A DNA stretch of 64,000 nucleotides from RUG11551 sp045586185. Lineage in GTDB: Bacteria > Planctomycetota > Planctomycetia > Pirellulales > Thermoguttaceae. The position numbers and the translations under genes were made by a program. The DNA lies in NCBI GenBank assembly GCA_045586185.1, contig JAZMZV010000246.1, positions 1 through 64,000 on the forward strand. Direction: 5' to 3'. Of this stretch, positions 36,783-44,212 are shown one piece after another. Numbering within the stretch: position 1 is the first letter of the stretch; each line of letters begins with the position of its first letter. A model generated the notes under the pieces. That model made no database searches. It was not told the origin of the DNA and saw only the letters and a list, made by a program, of their open reading frames with translations.

Positions 36783-39374
36783 CTACACGTCCAGGTTTTC
36801 GACTTCCAAGGCGTACTTCTCGATGAACTGGCGGCGCGGTTCGACGTTGTCGCCCATGAGGATTTCAAACAGTTCCGAGGCGCGTTTGGCGTCGTCCATG
36901 GTAACTTGCAGCAGGGTTCTTTGCGCCGGGTCGAGCGTCGTTTCTCGAAGCTGTTCGGCGTTCATTTCTCCCAGCCCTTTGAATCGGGTAATCTGCAAGC
37001 CGCGTTCTCCGACCTTGCGAATCATCGGAAGGAGCGAACGCAGGTCTTCCAGCCCTTGAGCGGATTCGTCTCGACGCAGATAGTACCGCGGGTTTTCCTG
37101 ACCGGTGCGGTCAATCGGGAAGAGAGAATCGATGCCGAAGCCCAGTTCCTTCAGTTCAACCAGATGATTGTTAATCGTTCGGACTTCGGTCAGTTCGATA
37201 ACGTGAAGCCGTTCGTCGTGATTCTGCTCCGCCTGCTTTTCCGCTTCCTTGGTTTGCTCCTCGGTATTGGAAAGGTCTTCGTTGGAAATGGCGACTTCCT
37301 TACCGGACTGCTTTTCTTTTTCTGCGATGAGAGCTTCCAGCTCCGCCTGGGTGGACAGCCAGTGTTCCTCTCGCCCTTGGAAAACGTGGAAAATCGGGAG
37401 TTTGCCGGTTTCCGGATTGACGCGCTGAGCGTACATTTTGAAGTTCATGCCGCGCTTTTCCAAGGCGTAAAGAGAATCTTCCAGCGCGCCCAAAATTCGG
37501 CAGAGTTTTTCCATCTGTTCGCCTTCAATCAGGCGTCCGTCGCCGGGGTCAAACGAAGCGTCTTTCAAACCGAAGTTGAGCAGCTGCGTTTTCATCTCTT
37601 CGCTGGTCTGAACGTAAGTTGTAACGTTTTTGCGTCGAACTCGGTACAGCGGCGGCTGAGCGACGTAGACCATGCCCTCTTTGAGAAGCGTCGGCATTTG
37701 CCGATAGAAAAACGTCAGCAGCAGCGTGCGAATGTGCGAACCGTCAACGTCGGCATCGGTCATGATAACGATTTTGCCGTAGCGACGTTTGGAGATGTCG
37801 ACTTCTTCCCCAATTCCAACGCCGATAGCAACAATCATGGCGCGAACTTCTTCGTTGGCAAGAACGCGCTCTTCGCGGGTTTTATACGCGTTAAGGATTT
37901 TACCGCGCAGAGGCAAAATCGCCTGGTATTCTCGCATACGTCCGCCTTCGGCAGACCCGCCGGCAGAATCCCCTTCGACCAGGTAAAGTTCTGAACGGTT
38001 GACGTCTTTACCGGTGCAGTCTCGAAGTTTGCCCGGCATGCCCAAGCCAGCCAGAACGCCTTTGCGCTCTCGAACGAGCTTTCTGGCGCGCTGAGCGCTT
38101 TCTCGGGCTTCCGCCGCGACAATGCCTTTTTGCAGAATCGCCTTGGCGGTGGCGGGATGTTCTTCCAAATATTTTGACAACGCAGAGCCGACTGCGCTGT
38201 TGATAATGCCTTCGACAACGCTGTTGCCGAGCTTCGTTTTGGTTTGACCTTCAAACTGAGGGTGCGGAACCTTAACGGAAACGACCGCCGTCAACCCTTC
38301 TTTGAAGTCTTCCGGTTTCGGGACGATCTTTTTGAACAAGTCCGCCGTCGTGCCGTATCGGTTGAGCGTTCGAGAAAGAGCGGAACGGAACCCGGAAAGG
38401 TGCGTGCCGCCTTCGGTCGTGGAAATGTTGTTGACAAACGAATAGACGTTTTCCGCATAGTCGCTTGTGTACTGCAGCGCGATGTCGTACCCGATAGTTC
38501 CGCCGTCGTCGTCCTGCGCTTCCCCGGTAAAGCGGATAATATCCGGATGAACGGGCTGAACGTTGGCGTTGAGGTGTTTGACGAACGCGGTTAAACCGTC
38601 TGCGTACTGATACGTCGCCCCTTCTCCGGATCGGGCGTCTTTGAAGACGATTTTAATTCCCTGATTCAAAAACGCCAGTTCCTGCAAACGCGACGAAAGG
38701 ATGTCTGCGTTGAATTTTGTAACAGGGAAAATCTGTCCGTCCGGCTTGAACGTAGTCGTCGTTCCGACGCGGTCAGACTTGCCGGTCTTTCGGACTTCGC
38801 CGTCTGGAATGCCGCGGGTGTATTCCTGCTGGTACATGTACCCGCCTCGGCAAACCTTGACCGTGCACCATTCCGACAGGAAGTTGACAACCGTAACGCC
38901 GACGCCGTGCAAGCCGCCCGAGGTCTGATAGGCGCCCTTGCCAAACTTGCCGCCGAACTTCAAAACGGTCATGACGCCTTCGAGCGTAGAAACGCCCAGG
39001 TCCGGGTGAACTTCAACCGGGATTCCGCGCCCGTCGTCTTCGACTGTAACAGAGCCGTCGCCGTTGATTGTTACATGAATCTCGGTCGCGTAGCCTGCCA
39101 TTGCTTCGTCGATGGAGTTGTCTACGACTTCGTAAACCAGATGATGCAAACCGCGGGTGGAGTTGTCTCCAATGTACATGCCAAAGCGTTCTCGGACGTG
39201 GTCGCGGTCAGACAGATGCTCCATCTGATCAGCGCCGTACTCTTCCGCGCCTTGAGCCTGTTTGGCGTAGGAGTGGAACGATTCCGTCTCGGCAGACGGC
39301 TGGTCAGCGGGTTGCGGAGTGGACGAATTGACAGCGTCAGTTTTGACTTCTTCAGGGGGGATGGATTCGGACAT
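36783..39374 (-). CDS. gyrB: DNA gyrase subunit B
   Basis: 863 residues. ATPase half of DNA gyrase, which with GyrA introduces negative supercoils. I start it at MSESIPPEE, preceded by GAAAGG at a good distance; a TTG 36 bp further up is in frame but unsupported. GHKL ATPase motifs: EVVDNSIDEA, VEDDGRGIPV, TSGGLHGVGVTVVN. TOPRIM motifs: EGDSAGGSAEGGR and MTDADVDGSHIRTLLLTFFYR. It is longer than E. coli GyrB (804), with a charged insertion of about 100 residues near 640-740 (KEKQSGKEV...EEQTKEAEKQAEQ), and an N-terminal extension of 55. gyrA, recF and dnaA are not adjacent, so this is not the replication origin cluster. Confidence 0.95.
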   Translation of the reverse strand: MSESIPPEEVKTDAVNSSTPQPADQPSAETESFHSYAKQAQGAEEYGADQMEHLSDRDHVRERFGMYIGDNSTRGLHHLVYEVVDNSIDEAMAGYATEIHVTINGDGSVTVEDDGRGIPVEVHPDLGVSTLEGVMTVLKFGGKFGKGAYQTSGGLHGVGVTVVNFLSEWCTVKVCRGGYMYQQEYTRGIPDGEVRKTGKSDRVGTTTTFKPDGQIFPVTKFNADILSSRLQELAFLNQGIKIVFKDARSGEGATYQYADGLTAFVKHLNANVQPVHPDIIRFTGEAQDDDGGTIGYDIALQYTSDYAENVYSFVNNISTTEGGTHLSGFRSALSRTLNRYGTTADLFKKIVPKPEDFKEGLTAVVSVKVPHPQFEGQTKTKLGNSVVEGIINSAVGSALSKYLEEHPATAKAILQKGIVAAEARESAQRARKLVRERKGVLAGLGMPGKLRDCTGKDVNRSELYLVEGDSAGGSAEGGRMREYQAILPLRGKILNAYKTREERVLANEEVRAMIVAIGVGIGEEVDISKRRYGKIVIMTDADVDGSHIRTLLLTFFYRQMPTLLKEGMVYVAQPPLYRVRRKNVTTYVQTSEEMKTQLLNFGLKDASFDPGDGRLIEGEQMEKLCRILGALEDSLYALEKRGMNFKMYAQRVNPETGKLPIFHVFQGREEHWLSTQAELEALIAEKEKQSGKEVAISNEDLSNTEEQTKEAEKQAEQNHDERLHVIELTEVRTINNHLVELKELGFGIDSLFPIDRTGQENPRYYLRRDESAQGLEDLRSLLPMIRKVGERGLQITRFKGLGEMNAEQLRETTLDPAQRTLLQVTMDDAKRASELFEILMGDNVEPRRQFIEKYALEVENLDV

Positions 39375-39434
39375 ATTAACCTTTCGGAAAACCAAGGAAA
39401 AATCCTTCAAATTTACACTATATATTAATAGAAT

Positions 39435-39462
39435 ATTATACCATTTTGAGGGGAAAATTCAA
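39435..39462 (-). promoter_or_regulatory. gyrB promoter
   Basis: The minus strand reads TTGAAT, 16 bp, TATAAT, about 60 bp before the chosen ATG. Confidence 0.6.
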
Positions 39463-39580
39463 GGGCAGACCCGCCCTTTTTTCCCGGATTTTCAACGGAT
39501 TTTTCAAGGTTTTTTTGAGGTTTTCAGCCCCCAATCTTCAGATGGTAAAATCGATAAAATAGCCTGTCGATTCTCTCCCG

Positions 39581-39608
39581 TTGACAAATCGTTTCAAATG
39601 GGTATGAT
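39581..39608 (+). promoter_or_regulatory. pyrE promoter
   Basis: TTGACA, 16 bp, TATGAT: the closest to consensus in the window. Transcription would start near 39615 and the leader would contain the whole heptamer block. Confidence 0.7.
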
Positions 39609-39619
39609 ATAGATTATTA

Positions 39620-39679
39620 AGTTGCGAGTTGCGAGTAGCGAGTTGCGAGAATTATCAGTTTATTTAACCACTAACCAAC
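39620..39679. repeat. heptamer repeats in the pyrE leader
   Basis: AGTTGCG units (39620-39650, one with the TAG variant AGTAGCG), then TTAACCACTAACCAAC (39664-39679). Lies between the divergent gyrB and pyrE. Confidence 0.8.
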
Positions 39680-39690
39680 ATATATTGGTC

Positions 39691-40254
39691 ATGAACTACG
39701 ACCCGATTGCATTAAAGCAGTTAATTAAAGACAACGCGTTGAAGTTTGGCGACTTCGTTCTCGCCAGCGGCAAGAAAGCCAAGTACTATTGCGACAGCAA
39801 ACAGGTAACTCTCGATTCCGAGGGTCTGCGGCTGGTCGGAGAGGGCATGCTGGAAATTGTCAACTCTCTGCCGTTCCCGATTCAGGCGGTTGGCGGCATG
39901 GCAATCGGAGCTGATCCGATTACTGCGTCCGTCTTGTGCGCCGCCGCCGGGCAGAAAAAACCGCTTAAAGGGTTTATGGTTAGAAAAGAAGCCAAAGACC
40001 ACGGCACCCAGAAATTTCTCGAAGGCCCCGTCAAGCCGGGCGACGAAGTCGTGATTGTAGAAGACGTCGTTACGACGGGCGGTTCGTCCCTCAAAGCGAT
40101 TGAACGCTGCAACGAGTTCGGGCTCAAAGTCAAGGCGGTTATCGCTATTCTCGACCGCATGGAAGGCGGACGCGAAAACTTTGAAGCCGCCGGATACCCG
40201 CTTTACAGCCTGTTTACGATTCTCGACTTCGGTCTGACGCCGCCCAAAGAGTAA
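39691..40254 (+). CDS. pyrE: orotate phosphoribosyltransferase
   Basis: 187 residues. It joins orotate and PRPP to make orotidine 5'-phosphate in pyrimidine synthesis. The type I PRTase PRPP-binding loop is VVIVEDVVTTGGS; MVRKEAKDHGTQKFLEG carries the flexible catalytic loop with Lys and His, and GGMAIGADPITASV the substrate side. I start at ATG 39691 (MNYDPIALKQL); longer readings translate the heptamer block. Other pyr genes are not near. The 3' end meets the leftward hydrolase gene across one heptamer element. Confidence 0.95.
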   Translation: MNYDPIALKQLIKDNALKFGDFVLASGKKAKYYCDSKQVTLDSEGLRLVGEGMLEIVNSLPFPIQAVGGMAIGADPITASVLCAAAGQKKPLKGFMVRKEAKDHGTQKFLEGPVKPGDEVVIVEDVVTTGGSSLKAIERCNEFGLKVKAVIAILDRMEGGRENFEAAGYPLYSLFTILDFGLTPPKE

Positions 40255-40258
40255 TTTG

Positions 40259-40340
40259 GAAATAGGGAATAGGGAATAGTAATTCGGCCTTCGGCGAATT
40301 TAAAAACTACTCCCTACTCCCTACTCCCCATTCCCTACTC
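40259..40340. repeat. paired heptamer element between convergent genes
   Basis: AATAGGG units (40259-40279), hairpin core AATTCG-GCCTTCGGC-GAATT (40281-40300), then ACTCCCT units. The last unit supplies the TAG stop (40335-40337, minus strand) of the hydrolase gene. The arms match over more than 20 bp and could act as a terminator for both genes. Confidence 0.88.
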
Positions 40341-41231
40341 AGCAGCAAAGACAGTTAAGACGCCTGTTGATCCGAGATAGTCCGCCAAAGCGTGCGTTGC
40401 GCCCACCTGATTGACTACGTTGTAAATCGTAACTTTTTCTTTTTGAGAAGCGGGAACGCCAGCAACGCCGTCTCGTCCCATGGCTTCCGTCTGTCTGTCC
40501 GGCGTAACGAACCGATACCATTTCAAACCGGTGTCTGCACAATTAACCGTTAAATAACATCGAGTCTGACATTCCAGAGCTTTCTCTCTGCCGCAAACAA
40601 ACGCGTAAGTCGGAACCGCCGGCGCGATAAGCAGAGATTGAATCTTTCCCGACGTTCCCGGTTGAGTTCTGCCGTAGACTTTTCCTCCTGAGAGGAGCTG
40701 ACAAGCTCCCAAAACCGTATTGGCGCCAAAGCTGTAGCCAATCAGACGAATCTCGGCGCTTTCCGGCGCGGATTCCAGGAATCTCGTCAGATAAAAGCTC
40801 TCCCACTGACTTCGCCGTTCGGCATTGGTCGCGTCTTGACGTATCGGCGCGCCAGTTCGAGCGGAATTCCAGAACCAGACAACGAGCTTATAATTCTTAT
40901 CGGCAATAACCCTGTTGAGATACTGACGAATCAGATAACCGTCGCTGATTGCAGAACATCTGTCCGCCTGATTTCCATGAATGTAAATAAACGTCTTGCA
41001 TCCTTCGGAATCCTTCCAGATCGCGTCCTTGTCCGCCGCTGTCCAACCAGTCGAGGTCTCAACAACGGCTTTAAAGCCTGCGTCCATCTGTTCCGGATCG
41101 AGACTGCCGCCGTGTCCACAAGAATCTACGACATAAAATTCTTCCGCCTGCGCTGCACAGAACGCAAAAAGAACTGTCATCAACGCGGCAGCGCAAAACA
41201 GACGCTTGGCAAAGGCAATATAATATTGCAT
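40335..41231 (-). CDS. secreted alpha/beta hydrolase-like protein
   Basis: 298 residues. I start it at MQYYIAFAKRL, which has AAAGGA 7 nt upstream; a signal peptide follows (cleavage near AQAEE, residue 29). The alpha/beta-hydrolase elements are FIYIHGNQADR (oxyanion strand) and GYSFGANTVLGA (Ser167 nucleophile), with a likely His in THALADYLG near the end. Eight Cys residues suggest disulfides outside the cytoplasm. It resembles the hydrolase at 27763 in plan but lacks the duplicated C-terminal module. Substrate unknown. Its stop codon comes from a heptamer unit. Confidence 0.8.
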   Translation of the reverse strand: MQYYIAFAKRLFCAAALMTVLFAFCAAQAEEFYVVDSCGHGGSLDPEQMDAGFKAVVETSTGWTAADKDAIWKDSEGCKTFIYIHGNQADRCSAISDGYLIRQYLNRVIADKNYKLVVWFWNSARTGAPIRQDATNAERRSQWESFYLTRFLESAPESAEIRLIGYSFGANTVLGACQLLSGGKVYGRTQPGTSGKIQSLLIAPAVPTYAFVCGREKALECQTRCYLTVNCADTGLKWYRFVTPDRQTEAMGRDGVAGVPASQKEKVTIYNVVNQVGATHALADYLGSTGVLTVFAAE

Positions 41232-41286
41232 GATTATTCCTTTCGATTGGTTTAAATTTGTTGTATGAATTATTGAACTACAGAGT

Positions 41287-41314
41287 ATTATACTCATTTC
41301 GACAATCAAATCAA
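41287..41314 (-). promoter_or_regulatory. promoter of the secreted hydrolase gene
   Basis: The minus strand reads TTGATT, 16 bp, TATAAT, about 55 bp before the chosen ATG. The rest of the divergent gap to 41590 is AT-rich with no gene seen. Confidence 0.6.
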
Positions 41315-41590
41315 CGCCGATTCATTATAAATTTAACGAATTTAGCGATTGTAACGGCGAATTTTATCAACTGATTTTGATTAATTTAGCCTCATGAGAA
41401 TCATGGGGTAAAAAAATTTGTTTTTTTTCGAAAAATCGGACGTTTTTTTCCACCGTTTCAAATTTGTAAGCTATAGATTAGTTGTAACGCTTGAGCGGGT
41501 AAAAGCCCCCAGGCATAAATAAAAATACTTTTGGTTCTGGCGCAGTTCGTTTACCGACTGACGCTGTACGTGAATAAGGAGTGTACCCCA

Positions 41591-41917
41591 ATGAAAAAAG
41601 CCTTTTTACTTTCGTTTGTCGTTTTGACAGTCGCCTTGTCGGTTGGCTGCTCTAACGGTCTGCCGCGCAATTGCCTGCTGAGAAAATGGTTCTGCGGCAA
41701 AGAATGCTATCAGGAGTCTTGCTATACTCCTGATACCTGTACAACGTGCCCAACGTGCCCAACATGTTCAACATGTCCGTCCTATTCGACAGGCGTAGTT
41801 GTTGGCGATCCTGTTATTTCAGACAGCGGCTGCAGCACATGCAATGCGCCGTCCCTTCCGGCTGCTGCGCCCACAATTACGACGCCCTCTCCGGCTCCGT
41901 ATACCTACAACAACTAG
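41591..41917 (+). CDS. small cysteine-rich lipoprotein
   Basis: 108 residues. AAGGAG lies 10 nt before the ATG. The signal peptide ends in the lipobox LSVGC (Cys20), so the mature protein should be lipid-anchored. It then has 14 or more Cys, including TCTTCPTCPTCSTCPS, four CPT/CST repeats of period 9 bp in DNA (ACGTGCCCA), and a Pro/Thr/Ala-rich tail. Such short Cys-rich lipoproteins are frequent in planctomycetes and may be linked to the disulfide-rich protein cell wall (inference). A terminator-like hairpin follows. Confidence 0.8.
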   Translation: MKKAFLLSFVVLTVALSVGCSNGLPRNCLLRKWFCGKECYQESCYTPDTCTTCPTCPTCSTCPSYSTGVVVGDPVISDSGCSTCNAPSLPAAAPTITTPSPAPYTYNN

Positions 41918-41952
41918 ATCCATCAGATTTCCAACATCAGGGTAGATGTTGT

Positions 41953-42030
41953 CGACGTCAGTTTTCAGACGACCACCGTCAGCAACGCGAATGTTGCATA
42001 TGTCTGATATAATTCTGACGTCTTTTTTTT
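41953..42030 (+). terminator. terminator-like structure after the lipoprotein gene
   Basis: GACGTCAG (41953) pairs with CTGACGTC (42015-42022), which is followed by eight T. Smaller stems lie in between (AGCAACGCGAATGTTGC). Confidence 0.6.
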
Positions 42031-42048
42031 ATTTCATGACGCCCGTTA

Positions 42049-42912
42049 TTATCCTAACAGGGCTTTTAATAGCAGTCTGAATTTACTCCATCGAGAAATC
42101 GTCGGGCGGTTCGACCAGACGTTATAGTCAACGCGTCGAATCGCCTCGACGATTTTTTGTCCGCCCATAATAAAGAGCTTTATATCCGTTTGGAAACTGC
42201 GGGGAACGCGATTGACCAACGGACTCCCTTCTGTAAAAAACGAGTCCGCCCAGTCGCAAAGCCGTGACATCGTTTCGACAAAAGCCGGGTTGTAAACTTC
42301 GTTCTGGAAATCTTCCAAAGAGTACTCGCAAGAGAGCATATCGCTAAGAGGAACGTATCGTCTGGAATCGGATTGACCGCTTGACGTTGTCCGGCGCTTG
42401 TCTCTGGCGACGTCTTGCCAATGGTTTGCCAGCTGCAATCCCGTACATATTTTATCAGACAGAACCAGGCTTTCTTCGTCTGTCGTTTTAGCCAAATGAA
42501 GAACGATTCTTCCCACCGGATTGGCAGAGAGCTTACAGTATTCCAGCAACTCTTCTCTGGAATCGTAATCTTTTTTGGTTTGATCCAGACGAAAGGCGGA
42601 AATCAAGTCAGCAAAGAGGGATTTCGGAATGGAATACTCGTCTACAATCGGTTTCAGGGCAATAAAAATCGGGTGTTCCGCCCTGCCCTGATAACAGGCG
42701 TCGAGCTGAGAATTCCAGTCGTCCAGCGCCGCCAAAGCCGTTTGATTGTCAGGCGATTCGTCTCCTAAATCGTCCGCCCAACGGCAGAAAGAATAAACGG
42801 GATAGAACGCCTGTCTGATCTGTCGAGGAAGCAGAAAACTGGCGACAGTAAAATTCTCGTAATGCTGACGAGTGTATTGTCGGCAGAATTCCTGAGCGTC
42901 AGACAGGTTCAT
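42049..42912 (-). CDS. hpnC: squalene/phytoene synthase family, HpnC-like
   Basis: 287 residues. I start it at MNLSDAQEF; a longer reading would translate a heptamer element. The two Asp-rich motifs are FCRWADDLGDE (about residue 55) and LQLANHWQDVARD (about 170). The N-H-W-Q-D-V-A-R-D form of the second is typical of HpnC, hydroxysqualene synthase, which converts presqualene diphosphate in the three-enzyme HpnCDE route to squalene found in bacteria including planctomycetes. HpnD and HpnE are not in the window. Two other cyclase-fold proteins here (31386, 34737) lack catalytic residues. Confidence 0.82.
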   Translation of the reverse strand: MNLSDAQEFCRQYTRQHYENFTVASFLLPRQIRQAFYPVYSFCRWADDLGDESPDNQTALAALDDWNSQLDACYQGRAEHPIFIALKPIVDEYSIPKSLFADLISAFRLDQTKKDYDSREELLEYCKLSANPVGRIVLHLAKTTDEESLVLSDKICTGLQLANHWQDVARDKRRTTSSGQSDSRRYVPLSDMLSCEYSLEDFQNEVYNPAFVETMSRLCDWADSFFTEGSPLVNRVPRSFQTDIKLFIMGGQKIVEAIRRVDYNVWSNRPTISRWSKFRLLLKALLG

Positions 42913-42930
42913 GATAATTATTAAAGACAA

Positions 42931-43020
42931 AAGGGAGTAGGGAGTAGTTTTTAAATTCGCCGTAGGCGAATTACTATTCCCCATTCCCTATTCCCTATTT
43001 CCTTCTATTCCCCATTCCCT
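42931..43020. repeat. paired heptamer element with AATTCGCC core
   Basis: GGGAGTA units (42931-42948), perfect hairpin core AATTCGCC-GTA-GGCGAATT (42954-42972), then ATTCCCT units (42973-43020). Same core as at 31452 and similar to 40281. Between lpxD (3' side) and hpnC (5' side), both leftward. Confidence 0.88.
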
Positions 43021-43049
43021 CACATTTTCGTGTTGTTTCGAACTTTATT

Positions 43050-44102
43050 TTACTCGTTCTGATTCTTTTTATCAGCGCTCTCTTTTTCCAACTTTTTGAG
43101 CCGATTGTCGGCGTCGCGAATCTGCTTTTTGAATTCCGGCAATTTGGAAATCAGAGCGAATTTGAGCAGCTGTTCCCGTTCCGGACAGGCGGGCGCGCCG
43201 AGCATTTTCGCTCCCGGTTCGATATTGTTCATAACGCCGCACTTGGCGCCTAAAATCGCGCAATCGCCAATATGGACGTGATCTCTAACGCCGACCTGCC
43301 CTGCCATGACGACGTAATCTCCGGTTGTAACGCTGCCGGCAATTCCCACCTGAGCGCAAAGGAGATTGTGTTTTCCGATCTGGCAGTTGTGACCAACCAT
43401 CACCTGATTGTCGATCTTCGTACCGTCGCCAATTCGCGTCGAGCCATATGCGCCGCGGTCAATGGTACTGTTGGCGCCAACGTCAACGTCGTCTCCCAAA
43501 ATGACGTTGCCCAGCTGAGCCGCCAACGCATGTTTGCCGTCAACGAGTTTGTATCCAAAGCCGTTTGCTCCAATCGACGCCCCCGCGCTGAGAATGCAGC
43601 GTTTTCCGACAACGCAGTCTTCATGAACCACGACGCCGGGATAGAGGACAGAATTCTCGCCGATTTTCGCTCCCGCCATGACGCAGGAATGAGGATGAAG
43701 GACGACGTTGTCGCCGATTTCCGCCTCCGGACCGACGTAAACAAACGGATAAATTGTTACATTCACACCGATTTTTGCCGATGGATCTATACTCGCCTGC
43801 AGGCTGACAAACGGCTCAGGCGCAACTCGCTGAGGACGAAACAGTTTCACGATTTTCGTAAAGGCGTCGTGAACGTCGTCGACCATCAACGCCGGGATTC
43901 CAACGGACAAATCTGATTTCGGCATGACAACCGCAGACGCCTGCGTATTAAACAGCGTATCGAGTCTGCCTACGTTGTCGATGAGCGTAATGTCGCCCGG
44001 CCCGGCCTCCGAAAGGATAGCGGCGTTTTCGATTACCGTAGAACCGTCTCCTACGATGGTCGCGTTAACCAGTTTTGCCAGTTGGGAAAGTGTTTGTGCC
44101 AT
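43050..44102 (-). CDS. lpxD: UDP-3-O-acylglucosamine N-acyltransferase LpxD
   Basis: 350 residues, the normal length. It adds the second 3-hydroxyacyl chain in lipid A synthesis, in the cytoplasm. An N-terminal uridine-binding domain (1-100) is followed by left-handed beta-helix hexapeptide repeats (about 105-300), with the active-site segment VGHNCQIGKHNLLCAQVGIAGS containing the catalytic His, and a C-terminal helix. Its presence supports a Gram-negative type outer membrane. Other lpx genes (fabZ, lpxA, lpxB) are not adjacent as they are in proteobacteria. Confidence 0.95.
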   Translation of the reverse strand: MAQTLSQLAKLVNATIVGDGSTVIENAAILSEAGPGDITLIDNVGRLDTLFNTQASAVVMPKSDLSVGIPALMVDDVHDAFTKIVKLFRPQRVAPEPFVSLQASIDPSAKIGVNVTIYPFVYVGPEAEIGDNVVLHPHSCVMAGAKIGENSVLYPGVVVHEDCVVGKRCILSAGASIGANGFGYKLVDGKHALAAQLGNVILGDDVDVGANSTIDRGAYGSTRIGDGTKIDNQVMVGHNCQIGKHNLLCAQVGIAGSVTTGDYVVMAGQVGVRDHVHIGDCAILGAKCGVMNNIEPGAKMLGAPACPEREQLLKFALISKLPEFKKQIRDADNRLKKLEKESADKKNQNE

Positions 44103-44106
44103 ATTG

Positions 44107-44212
44107 AGTGAGGGAATAGGGAGTAGGGAATAGGGAGTAGAGGCAATAGGCAGTAGGCAGTAGGCAGTAGGAAAATTTTACTACTGCCTCTTGCCTACTC
44201 CCTACTGCCTAA
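44107..44212. repeat. paired heptamer element reaching into the aspS stop codon
   Basis: GGGAATA/GGGAGTA units, then GGCAATA/GGCAGTA units (to 44170), a short AT core, and CTACTGCC/CTACTCCC units. The minus-strand TAG at 44209-44211 is the aspS stop and part of TAGGCAG. Two unit types are joined in one arm. Confidence 0.88.

Noticed and set aside
39374..39690. Chromosomal replication origin next to gyrB
   Set aside because: No dnaA, dnaN or recF neighbour and no cluster of DnaA-box-like 9-mers noticed in the gap.
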